From the NCBI GenBank assembly GCA_938045435.1, contig CALIBA010000145.1:1-7613 (forward strand): a stretch of 7,613 nucleotides of DNA, written 5' to 3'. The stretch comes from an uncultured Selenomonas sp. GTDB lineage: Bacteria; Bacillota; Negativicutes; Selenomonadales; Selenomonadaceae. The notes beneath the pieces were generated by a model. That model saw nothing but the letters and a program-made list of their open reading frames with translations. It did no database searches and was not told the DNA's origin. This document shows, one piece after another, positions 1-5,866 of this stretch (its first letter is position 1; every line of letters starts with the position of its first letter). The translations under genes and the position numbers were made by a program.

Positions 1-108
1 CAGCTGACTCTCCTCACCGTCCACCACAACGACATCCATATTTTCCTCTGAGAGCAGTGCGGCGATGCTATATCCTAGCCTTCCTGCACCTGCAACAACA
101 ATACGCAA
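1..108 (-). CDS. trkA: TrkA-like NAD-binding potassium uptake protein, N-terminal fragment
   Basis: Only the first 36 codons lie in the window; the gene continues beyond position 1. The translation starts (M)RIVVAGAGRLGYSIAALL and runs into a DVVVVDGEE strand. This is the opening of a Rossmann fold: a first beta strand, the dinucleotide loop GAGRLG (residues 7-12), a helix, and a second strand ending in Asp, as in TrkA/KtrA RCK-N domains. In that family the protein is a cytoplasmic NAD(H)-binding regulator of a TrkH/KtrB potassium channel. The start is TTG at 108-106, supported by an AGGGGGAAG ribosome-binding site at 122-114. The gene is divergent from trmL. With so little sequence, another Rossmann protein (for example a different RCK-domain or NAD-dependent regulator) cannot be excluded, but the spacing of the motif and second strand favours TrkA. 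Confidence 0.75.
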   Translation of the reverse strand, partial: MRIVVAGAGRLGYSIAALLSEENMDVVVVDGEESQL

Positions 109-138
109 ATTTACTTCCCCCTATTGATGTTTACAAAA

Positions 139-147
139 AGTATAACA
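139..147 (-). promoter_or_regulatory. Candidate extended -10 promoter for the trkA-like gene
   Basis: Read on the minus strand, positions 147-139 give TGTTATACT, an extended -10 (TG-N-TATACT). Transcription would start near 132, about 24 nt before the TTG start. There is no good -35: TTTCTA at 167-162 is at 17-nt spacing and TTGTTT at 170-165 is at 20 nt. The call rests on the -10 and its position only. Confidence 0.45.
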
Positions 148-213
148 TAATTTATAGTTTGTAGAAACAACTTTGGATATTCTCTATAATAGAAATCTTA
201 ACCTATCCCACAG

Positions 214-248
214 GAGATAGCACGATAAATAGAGTCTTATCTCTTTTT
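214..248 (+). other. Hairpin cluster with T-tract upstream of trmL
   Basis: GAGATA (214-219) can pair with TATCTC (238-243), followed directly by TTTTT (244-248), so it resembles a weak intrinsic terminator. Two mutually exclusive smaller stems lie inside: GATAA (224-228) with TTATC (237-241), and AGAG (231-234) with CTCT (241-244). A perfect TATAAT lies upstream at 185-190 but lacks a recognisable -35. The stems are short and AT-rich, so this may be chance. Confidence 0.25.
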
Positions 249-250
249 GG

Positions 251-279
251 TTGTTTTTACTTCAGTAATTCGTTATAAT
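251..279 (+). promoter_or_regulatory. Sigma-A-type promoter for trmL (and probably murB-ribF)
   Basis: TTGTTT (251-256) and a perfect TATAAT (274-279) are separated by exactly 17 nt. The expected start is near 286, giving a leader of about 35 nt before the trmL ATG. The -35 matches the consensus only in TTG, but the -10 is perfect and the distance to the gene is right. It is the best promoter candidate ahead of the trmL-murB-ribF group. Confidence 0.6.
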
Positions 280-320
280 GCTATTGGGGAAATGTAAAGA
301 AAATGGAAGGTTAGATATTC

Positions 321-782
321 ATGCACATTGTATTAGTTGAGCCAGAAATCCCTGGAAATACAGGAAATATAGCCCGGCTATGTGCATGCACGGGGATTGC
401 ACTAGATCTTATAAAACCACTTGGATTCTCTACCGATGATAAATATCTCAAACGTGCTGGTTTAGATTATTGGCATCTTGTCAATATACATTATTACGAC
501 GATTTTTACAGTATACAGAGTCTATATCCAAATCATAGCTTTTATTTTTTTTCTACAAAGGCTGCCAATTTATATACTAATATTAAGTATCGAAAGAATG
601 ATTTTTTAGTTTTTGGAAAAGAGAGTTCTGGATTGCCAGAACATTTATTAAGATCTAATAAAACACAAACTTTCCGCATACCAATGCGTACGGGGGCTCG
701 TTCATTAAATTTATCGAATGCTGTTTCTATTGTTACATATGAGGCTCTTCGTCAACAAGAATTTTCTAGCTTGGTTCTATAA
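321..782 (+). CDS. trmL: tRNA (cytidine(34)-2'-O)-methyltransferase TrmL (YibK/CspR-type SPOUT)
   Basis: This is a complete 153-residue protein, the usual length for the single-domain SPOUT methyltransferase that 2'-O-methylates the wobble nucleotide of tRNA-Leu isoacceptors using S-adenosylmethionine. All three family motifs are present: the N-terminal substrate motif VEPEIPGNTGNIAR (residues 6-19), the knot loop FGKESSGLP (98-106), and the C-terminal SAM-binding trefoil IPM...ARSLNLSNAVSIVTYEALRQ (from residue 120). The ATG at 321 is preceded by GGAAGG (305-310, 10-nt spacing). An in-frame ATG at 303 is ruled out because TAG follows two codons later. It is the first gene of a plus-strand group, with murB starting 40 nt after its stop. 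Members generally work as cytoplasmic dimers. The tRNA target is taken from the family and is not shown by the sequence. Confidence 0.93.
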   Translation: MHIVLVEPEIPGNTGNIARLCACTGIALDLIKPLGFSTDDKYLKRAGLDYWHLVNIHYYDDFYSIQSLYPNHSFYFFSTKAANLYTNIKYRKNDFLVFGKESSGLPEHLLRSNKTQTFRIPMRTGARSLNLSNAVSIVTYEALRQQEFSSLVL

Positions 783-806
783 GAAACATAATTTTTTTGT
801 AAGTGT

Positions 807-813
807 GAGGGAA
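807..813 (+). promoter_or_regulatory. Ribosome-binding site that fixes the murB GTG start
   Basis: GAGGGAA lies 9 nt before GTG at 823. No comparable site precedes the in-frame ATGs at 718 and 739, which lie inside trmL. It therefore decides the murB start. Confidence 0.6.
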
Positions 814-822
814 TGGAATAAA

Positions 823-1734
823 GTGAAAACAACATTTATTGGTATTTGTCGAGATAAGTTTGATTCCTCCCAGATTTTTATAGATGCTCCTATGAGACTT
901 CATACAACGTTTTGTATTGGGGGGCCTGCAGATTTATTGTTTTATCCGAAAAATATAGAAGAAGTACAGCAGATTATACAAATAGCAGTGGCATATGAAC
1001 AACCTATTACTTTACTTGGAAATGGATCAAATATACTGGTTCAAGATGGAGGTATTCGAGGTCTTGTTATCAGGTTCAGTTCTGTAATGTCGAATATACG
1101 GCGTGAAGGAATGGAACTCATTATTGGTGCTGGTGCCTTGCTAAAAGATGTATCCTTTTTTGCACAGAAAAATGGTCTGTCTGGAATTGAGTTTGCTTGT
1201 GGTATTCCTGGAAGCATTGGTGGAGCCGTTTTCATGAATGCTGGAGCTTACGATAGCGAAATGAAATCCATTGTCACAGAAGTCAAAACCGTTTCTGTGA
1301 CAGGAGAAATACATTCCTATACCATTGATGAATTGGAATTTGAGTATCGGCACAGTATATTTCACAAACAAGAGGAAGCTATTTGCGAAATCCGTATTCT
1401 TTTGAAGGAAGGAAATGCAGATGATATTAGTAAAACAGTGAATGATTTAATGGATAAGCGAAAAAACAAGCAACCATTAGAGTTTCCAAGTGCTGGAAGC
1501 ACATTTAAGCGTCCTACCGGATATTTTGCTGGCACATTGATCGATCAGACAGGTTTGAAGGGGCTTACGATTGGAGGAGCACAAGTTTCGCAAAAACATG
1601 CTGGATTTATTATTAATATTGGAGGCGCTACAGCATATGATGTACAACAGCTTATCACATCAATACAGAAGTTTGTGCACGAAAAACATGGTGTAAAACT
1701 TATTCCAGAACTTCGAATCATAGGTGAACCTTAG
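823..1734 (+). CDS. murB: UDP-N-acetylenolpyruvoylglucosamine reductase MurB
   Basis: MurB is the FAD enzyme that reduces UDP-GlcNAc-enolpyruvate to UDP-MurNAc with NADPH, the second committed cytoplasmic step of peptidoglycan synthesis. From GTG at 823 the protein has 303 residues, a typical length for the short (type II) MurB of Gram-positive bacteria. Visible motifs are TTFCIGGPADLLFYP near the N-terminus, the FAD loop GNGSNILVQDGG (66-77), GIPGSIGGAVFMNAGAY (127-143), YRHS with the substrate-binding Arg (175-178), PSAGSTFKRP with the catalytic Ser (Ser226 here), and the C-terminal PELRIIGE whose Glu (296) matches the proton-relay Glu. The frame stays open upstream to 718 inside trmL, but those 35 residues (LLLHMRLF...) do not resemble MurB and are the out-of-frame shadow of trmL. 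The gene sits 40 nt after trmL and 39 nt before ribF. Confidence 0.95.
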   Translation: MKTTFIGICRDKFDSSQIFIDAPMRLHTTFCIGGPADLLFYPKNIEEVQQIIQIAVAYEQPITLLGNGSNILVQDGGIRGLVIRFSSVMSNIRREGMELIIGAGALLKDVSFFAQKNGLSGIEFACGIPGSIGGAVFMNAGAYDSEMKSIVTEVKTVSVTGEIHSYTIDELEFEYRHSIFHKQEEAICEIRILLKEGNADDISKTVNDLMDKRKNKQPLEFPSAGSTFKRPTGYFAGTLIDQTGLKGLTIGGAQVSQKHAGFIINIGGATAYDVQQLITSIQKFVHEKHGVKLIPELRIIGEP

Positions 1735-1746
1735 AATCATACACTT

Positions 1747-1770
1747 AGATGAGAGGAACGTTCCTGATCT
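1747..1770 (+). promoter_or_regulatory. Palindrome enclosing the ribF ribosome-binding site
   Basis: A perfect 12-nt palindrome, AGGAACGTTCCT, occupies 1754-1765 and overlaps the only Shine-Dalgarno-like sequence before ribF (GAGAGGAA, 1751-1758). AGAT (1747-1750) and ATCT (1767-1770) extend the pairing across a small internal loop. As RNA the AGGA/TCCT stem with an ACGT loop would hide the ribosome-binding site. As DNA it could be a dimeric operator. Its function is not known. Confidence 0.4.
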
Positions 1771-1773
1771 GAT

Positions 1774-2733
1774 ATGGAAAAATATGATAAACTTATTGAT
1801 TTTCATGCACGCTATCAAAACACAGTTATAGCCCTCGGTATGTTTGATGGTCTTCATATTGGACATCAGAAGATTATTTATGAGACAGTTCATAAAGCAC
1901 GCGAAATTAATGGAGTATCCATTGTATTTTCCTTTCTCAATCACCCACTCTCTGTTATTAATCCACAAAAAATACCACAGCGACTGGGAGATAGTATACT
2001 TCGTCAACGTATTTTAACCAATCTTGGTGTTGATATTTTAGTAGAAATTCCATTTACTGAAGATTTCGCTGATACAAGTGCAAATGATTTTATTGATTTG
2101 TTACATATGTGCTTTTCTCCCCAATACATTGTGGTAGGTGAAAATTATACATTTGGGAGAAGAGGAAAAGGGACGGTATCTCTATTGTACGAAAAATCAA
2201 CAATATATGAATTTCGTATGATTGTATGCTCTCCTGTTATGTGCGATGAAATAATAGTCAGTAGTACACGGATTCGAAATTTACTTCAAAATGGAAATAT
2301 TACTCAGGCAAACAAATTCCTTGGATACCCATTTAGCATCTTAGGTTGTGTAGTTCATGGGGAAGCAAGGGGACGACAACTTGGATTTCCTACAGCCAAC
2401 ATTTCTCTTCCTCACATGTGGAATCTTCTTCCTAATGGTGTTTACGCAGTAACTGTTATATATCAGCACCAGCTTTATAAAGGAGTTGCTAATATCGGAA
2501 ATAATCCGACCTTTGAAGGAGTTGAGCGTCGATTAGAGGTTCATATTTTTAACTTTTCTAAAGAGATTTATGGAGAAGAAATTATGGTGTCATTTTATAT
2601 CCATATACGAAATGAACAAAAATTTTCTTCTATAAGCAGTTTAACCGTTCAAATGAAGCATGATCAAAGGATGTCTATGGAGTTGTTGGAGAAATTTTTA
2701 CATTTACAAGAAAATATTTCTATGATAATATGA
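1774..2733 (+). CDS. ribF: Bifunctional riboflavin kinase / FAD synthetase RibF
   Basis: The 319-residue protein has the normal two-domain bacterial RibF layout. It converts riboflavin to FMN and FMN to FAD, using ATP at both steps, in the cytoplasm. The N-terminal adenylyltransferase domain shows LGMFDGLHIGH (21-31, the HxGH nucleotidyltransferase signature), VGENYTFGRRGKG (121-133) and VSSTRIR (162-168). The C-terminal flavokinase domain shows GEARGRQLGFPTAN (196-209), NGVYAV (221-226), GVANIGNNPTF (237-247) and LEVHIF (255-260), whose Glu is the expected catalytic base, and ends with a KFSS...L..QM..D pattern. The ATG at 1774 is the first possible start because an in-frame TGA lies at 1765-1767. 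The nearest Shine-Dalgarno ends 15 nt upstream, which is long, and lies in a palindrome. truB, a frequent ribF neighbour, is absent here; murB takes that place. Confidence 0.95.
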   Translation: MEKYDKLIDFHARYQNTVIALGMFDGLHIGHQKIIYETVHKAREINGVSIVFSFLNHPLSVINPQKIPQRLGDSILRQRILTNLGVDILVEIPFTEDFADTSANDFIDLLHMCFSPQYIVVGENYTFGRRGKGTVSLLYEKSTIYEFRMIVCSPVMCDEIIVSSTRIRNLLQNGNITQANKFLGYPFSILGCVVHGEARGRQLGFPTANISLPHMWNLLPNGVYAVTVIYQHQLYKGVANIGNNPTFEGVERRLEVHIFNFSKEIYGEEIMVSFYIHIRNEQKFSSISSLTVQMKHDQRMSMELLEKFLHLQENISMII

Positions 2734-2817
2734 ATGAGTTCCAAAATCCTTGACTCAGATAACGAGTAATCCGACGTTTTCTTAGTTTACGGATGATTTA
2801 TAATTAGGAGGATTATA
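2734..2817 (+). promoter_or_regulatory. rpsO leader with the Shine-Dalgarno displayed in a hairpin loop
   Basis: The 84-nt gap before rpsO contains two pairings. ATCCG (2769-2773) pairs with CGGAT (2790-2794) around a 16-nt loop. TTATAAT (2798-2804) pairs perfectly with ATTATAA (2812-2818), leaving TAGGAGG as the 7-nt loop and the A of the ATG at the stem base. Ribosomal protein S15 represses its own mRNA through structured leaders in several bacterial lineages, so this is a plausible autoregulatory site. Whether S15 binds here is inference. TTGACT at 2750-2755 looks like a -35, but no matching -10 lies 16-18 nt downstream. Confidence 0.45.
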
Positions 2818-3084
2818 ATGCTGACACAAGAAAAAAAACAAGAAATCATCAAAGAGTATGCTGTTCACGAGGGGGATACCGGCTCACCAGAAGTTCAGAT
2901 TGCCGTTTTAACTGCGCGCATTCAATATTTGACAGATCATTTGAAGGAACATAAGAAAGATCACCATTCACGTCGTGGGCTTCTAAAGATGGTCGGACAT
3001 CGTCGCCGTCTGTTGAGTTATCTTTATAAAACGGACATTGACCGCTATCGTTCCATTATTACAAAGCTCAATCTACGTAAGTGA
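2818..3084 (+). CDS. rpsO: 30S ribosomal protein S15
   Basis: The 88-residue product matches the length and sequence of bacterial S15 (uS15), an early-binding protein of the 30S platform that contacts the 16S rRNA central-domain three-way junction. Conserved elements are EGDTGSPEVQIAVLTARI (18-35), the rRNA-contacting HKKDHHSRRGLLKMVGHRRRLL (45-66) and the C-terminal LNLRK. It is an all-helical, strongly basic protein. An ideal AGGAGG (2806-2811) sits 6 nt before the ATG, consistent with high expression. It lies between ribF and pnp as in many bacteria and is followed 20 nt later by a terminator-like hairpin. Confidence 0.98.
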   Translation: MLTQEKKQEIIKEYAVHEGDTGSPEVQIAVLTARIQYLTDHLKEHKKDHHSRRGLLKMVGHRRRLLSYLYKTDIDRYRSIITKLNLRK

Positions 3085-3104
3085 TACTTATATATCACCG
3101 AGAT

Positions 3105-3135
3105 AAAAGAGCGGGGGGAATGGCCCCGCTCTTTT
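3105..3135 (+). terminator. Symmetric intrinsic terminator / processing hairpin after rpsO
   Basis: AAAAGAGCGGGG (3105-3116) pairs perfectly with CCCCGCTCTTTT (3124-3135) around a 7-nt loop: a 12-bp stem with a GC core. The only T-run is the four T's that belong to the stem and it is followed by GC, so termination may be incomplete. The mirrored A-run makes it work equally in either direction. It could terminate most rpsO transcripts, let some read through into pnp, and protect rpsO mRNA 3' ends. Confidence 0.8.
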
Positions 3136-3176
3136 GCTACAGGAACAAGGATTCCAAAAGGTTTTGTCGAATGCTT

Positions 3177-3205
3177 TTGTCATAAGAACAACCTAGGAGG
3201 ATAAT
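3177..3205 (+). promoter_or_regulatory. Promoter-like element overlapping the pnp ribosome-binding site
   Basis: TTGTCA (3177-3182, five of six consensus bases) and GATAAT (3200-3205, five of six) are separated by exactly 17 nt. A transcript would start around 3211-3213, at the pnp ATG itself, and would lack the AGGAGG site at 3195-3200. It is therefore either a promoter for leaderless pnp mRNA or a coincidence inside an AT-rich leader. No better pnp promoter is visible in 3136-3210. Confidence 0.3.
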
Positions 3206-3210
3206 ACTAC

Positions 3211-5283
3211 ATGCAGAGTTTCGAAATTGAATTGGGCGAGCGAAAGCTTATCATAGAACAAGGAAAGATGGCGAAACAGGCAAATGGTTCGGTCTTAGTC
3301 CGTTATGGTGATACTGTTGTTTTAGTGACTGCAACAGCCTCACGTGCACCTAGGGAAGGTGTGGATTTTTTCCCGCTGACCGTAGATTACGAAGAAAAAA
3401 TGTATGCCGCAGGTAAAATCCCCGGTGGGTTTATCAAAAGAGAAGGTCGTCCAAGCAGTGAGGCTGTTCTCTGTGCACGCCTTATCGATCGCCCTATTCG
3501 GCCTCTTTTTCCTGATGGATTTCGTAATGATGTCCAGATTGTTGCGACTGTACTTTCTGTTGATAGGGATAACCCTCCTGAAATTGCTGCAATGCTTGGT
3601 GCTTCATGTGCACTAACGATTTCGGATATTCCGTTCATGGAGCCCATTGCCGGGGTTCGTGTAGGATATATCAATGGCTCATTTGTTATTAACCCTATGG
3701 AGAAGGAGTGCTCTCTTTCTGAATTAAACCTTACTGTAGCCGGATCCCATAATGCTGTTATGATGGTAGAAGCTGGTGCAAATGAACTTCCCGAAGATGT
3801 AATTCTTGATGCCATATTATTTGGACATGCAGAAATCCGTCGCCTAGTTGAGTTCCAAGAAAATATCCGAAATATATGTGGCAAGGAAAAACAAAATCCT
3901 GCAATATTCTCGACATCTGAAAGCTTGGAGGATGAAATACGAGATTATGCTGCAGAACGCTTGAATATAGCTATTAGAAATGCAAATAAACTTGAAAGAG
4001 ATGCGAATATTTCAGATATAAAAACCAATACACTTGAATATTTTTTAAGTAAATATCCGGATAAAGAGAAAGAGCTCTCGCAGATACTTTATAAAATTGA
4101 GAAGAATATTGTTCGTCACATGATTACTCATGAAAAAATTCGACCAGATGGACGAGCACTTGATGAGGTGCGCCCTATTAGTTGTGAGGTTGGTATTCTG
4201 CCGCGTACACATGGCTCTGGTTTATTTACACGTGGACAGACACAAATTCTTACTGTTACGACACTTGGTTCTATTGGTGATGAACAAATTATTGATGGCC
4301 TTGGTGCAGAGACAACAAAGCACTATCTTCACCATTATAATTTTCCTGGATATAGTGTGGGCGAGGCGCGTCCTATGCGCAGTCCCGGTCGTCGGGAGAT
4401 TGGGCATGGTGCATTAGCTGAGCGTGCTCTGTTTCCGATGATTCCCTCAATCGAAGATTTTCCCTATACGATACGTCTTGTTTCTGAGGTCCTTGAATCC
4501 AATGGATCTAGTTCCATGGGCAGCGTTTGTGGCAGTACACTCTCGCTGATGTGTGCTGGTGTTCCAATTAAACGGCCAGTTTCAGGTATTGCCATGGGCT
4601 TGGTAAAAGATGGTGAAAATTACTCCATTCTAACAGATATTCAAGGAATAGAAGATGCCCTTGGTGATATGGACTTTAAGGTTGCAGGAACGTCTAAGGG
4701 AATTACAGCAATTCAGATGGATATTAAGATCGCTGGTATTACGCGCGATATTCTTTCTTCTGCACTTGCACAAGCAAAAAAAGGACGTGCTTTTATCCTT
4801 GATAAGATGTTAGAGTGTATTGATAAACCAGCAGAGGAACTATCTCCTTACGCACCGAGAGTTGAAACAATCACTATTAATGTTGAAAAAATTCGTGATG
4901 TTATTGGTACTGGTGGCAAGGTGATTCGAAAGATTATTGATGAAACAGGCGTTGATATCGATATCCATGAAGATGGAAATATCTTTATTACATCTCCAGA
5001 TACAGTTGCAATGGATCGTGCGCGACAGATGATTGAAGATATTGTTCGTGAAGTACAGATTGGTGAAATTTACAAAGGGCGCGTCACGCGTTTTCTAAAG
5101 TTTGGAGTTTTTGTAGAACTCCTCCCTGGGAAAGAGGGGCTTTGCCATATTTCCCAGCTGTCTCGGAATCGTGTTGAACGTGTAGAGGATGTTGTACATG
5201 TTGGCGATACGCTAGAAGTTAAAGTTATCGAAATTGATGAAAAAGGACGTATTAATGTGAGTCATAAGGTGTTGCTTCCATAA
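3211..5283 (+). CDS. pnp: Polyribonucleotide nucleotidyltransferase (PNPase)
   Basis: PNPase degrades RNA 3'-to-5' by phosphorolysis, releasing nucleoside diphosphates, and can add tails in reverse. The family works as a trimeric ring. The 690 residues contain the full set of domains: RNase PH-like domain 1 (about 1-210, with the DRPIRPLFPDGFR loop at 93-105), a helical linker (about 235-305), RNase PH-like domain 2 (about 310-545), a KH domain with the loop IGTGGK (565-570), and a C-terminal S1 domain (about 618-688). Active-site equivalents are visible: RRE (394-396), the phosphate-binding SSS (433-435), and Asp482, Asp488 and Lys490 in the DALGDMDFK segment. An AGGAGG site at 3195-3200 lies 10 nt before the ATG. 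The stop codon overlaps the cobO start. The protein ends shortly after the S1 domain with no long acidic or basic tail. Confidence 0.98.
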   Translation: MQSFEIELGERKLIIEQGKMAKQANGSVLVRYGDTVVLVTATASRAPREGVDFFPLTVDYEEKMYAAGKIPGGFIKREGRPSSEAVLCARLIDRPIRPLFPDGFRNDVQIVATVLSVDRDNPPEIAAMLGASCALTISDIPFMEPIAGVRVGYINGSFVINPMEKECSLSELNLTVAGSHNAVMMVEAGANELPEDVILDAILFGHAEIRRLVEFQENIRNICGKEKQNPAIFSTSESLEDEIRDYAAERLNIAIRNANKLERDANISDIKTNTLEYFLSKYPDKEKELSQILYKIEKNIVRHMITHEKIRPDGRALDEVRPISCEVGILPRTHGSGLFTRGQTQILTVTTLGSIGDEQIIDGLGAETTKHYLHHYNFPGYSVGEARPMRSPGRREIGHGALAERALFPMIPSIEDFPYTIRLVSEVLESNGSSSMGSVCGSTLSLMCAGVPIKRPVSGIAMGLVKDGENYSILTDIQGIEDALGDMDFKVAGTSKGITAIQMDIKIAGITRDILSSALAQAKKGRAFILDKMLECIDKPAEELSPYAPRVETITINVEKIRDVIGTGGKVIRKIIDETGVDIDIHEDGNIFITSPDTVAMDRARQMIEDIVREVQIGEIYKGRVTRFLKFGVFVELLPGKEGLCHISQLSRNRVERVEDVVHVGDTLEVKVIEIDEKGRINVSHKVLLP

Positions 5284-5852
5284 TGATTCAAATTTATACA
5301 GGAAATGGGAAGGGAAAGACGACGGCTGCAATTGGTTTAGCAATTCGTTCGTTAGGGGCAGGACATAGTGTTTACTTTATGCAGTTTATGAAGAGTCTCG
5401 CATATAGTGAGCAGAATATTTTACGGTCAATGCCAAATATTTTCCTAGAAACCACAGGAAAACCCTTCTTTGTTGCAGAAGAAGGAATGATGGATAAAGC
5501 CTCAAAGGAGTTACTAGGGGATAGTGTTGTTGTTTTTCCCAAAGGACATCCTCCAAAAGATTATACAGACTTACTTTCCAAGGGCCTTCAAAAAGCAATC
5601 AAAACAGCTCTTTCAGGTCAGTATGATCTTATTATATTGGATGAGGTAAATGTTGCGCTTTCCTTTGGTTTATTGTCACAAAAACAGATGGAATCATTTT
5701 TACAAGCACTTCCGTCTGAGACAGAGCTTGTCTGTACAGGACGCAATGCACCAAAGTGGCTCTTAGAGTATGCCGATCTTATCACAGAGATGAGAGAAAT
5801 ACGGCATTATTATTCAAAAGGCGTTTGCGCGCGTAAGGGGATTGAAAATTGA
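5283..5852 (+). CDS. cobO: ATP:corrinoid adenosyltransferase (CobO/CobA/BtuR family)
   Basis: The enzyme transfers the 5'-deoxyadenosyl group of ATP to the cobalt of reduced corrinoids, making adenosylcobalamin or its precursors, in the cytoplasm. Family features in the 189 residues are the N-terminal strand and P-loop YTGNGKGKTTAAIG (5-18), the following MQFMKS strand (33-38), a Walker-B-like LIILDEVN (116-123), LVCTGRNAP (149-157), and the C-terminal ADLITEM...KGVCARKGIE (164-188). It begins right at the P-loop strand, lacking the N-terminal helix of Salmonella CobA, as is common in short Gram-positive members. Its ATG shares one base with the pnp stop (TAATG), which suggests translational coupling; a weak AAGGTG lies about 10 nt upstream. 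No other cobalamin genes are present, so it may serve scavenged corrinoids. It belongs to the pnp-cobO-ahcY-deaminase transcription group. Confidence 0.9.
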   Translation: MIQIYTGNGKGKTTAAIGLAIRSLGAGHSVYFMQFMKSLAYSEQNILRSMPNIFLETTGKPFFVAEEGMMDKASKELLGDSVVVFPKGHPPKDYTDLLSKGLQKAIKTALSGQYDLIILDEVNVALSFGLLSQKQMESFLQALPSETELVCTGRNAPKWLLEYADLITEMREIRHYYSKGVCARKGIEN

Positions 5853-5859
5853 AAGGAAG
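5852..5859 (+). promoter_or_regulatory. Ribosome-binding site that fixes the ahcY ATG start
   Basis: AAAGGAAG lies 7 nt before the ATG at 5867. This favours that codon over the in-frame TTG at 5849, which overlaps the cobO stop and would place this Shine-Dalgarno inside the gene. Confidence 0.65.
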
Positions 5860-5866
5860 ATGTTCA

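Noticed and set aside
718..822. N-terminal extension of murB from ATG 718 overlapping trmL
   Set aside because: The extra 35 residues are the out-of-frame shadow of trmL, lack MurB similarity, and have no ribosome-binding site. GTG 823 gives the family length of 303 residues.
1660..2007. 115-codon minus-strand frame across the murB-ribF junction
   Set aside because: It is antisense to two well-supported genes and has no family resemblance. The same holds for the other minus-strand frames within murB, cobO, ahcY and the deaminase gene.
2799..2804. TATAAT just before rpsO as a promoter -10
   Set aside because: There is no -35 at 16-18 nt, and a transcript would start inside the ribosome-binding site. 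The bases are better explained by the hairpin around AGGAGG.
3162..3181. Direct repeat of TTTTGTC (3162-3168 and 3175-3181)
   Set aside because: Two copies of a 7-mer in an AT-rich leader are expected by chance, and no third full copy was seen.
3387..3884. 165-codon open frame on the minus strand inside pnp
   Set aside because: It is antisense to a fully conserved PNPase domain, has a low-complexity unrecognisable product and is explained by the codon use of pnp.
4130..4417. 95-codon plus-strand frame inside pnp
   Set aside because: It is an alternative-frame shadow of RNase PH domain 2, with no ribosome-binding site and no recognisable motif.
4954..4965. Perfect palindrome GATATCGATATC
   Set aside because: It encodes the conserved VDIDIH strand of the PNPase KH domain, so coding constraint explains it.
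5849..5866. TTG at 5849 as the ahcY start
   Set aside because: It overlaps the cobO stop and lies before the AAAGGAAG site that is correctly spaced for ATG 5867.
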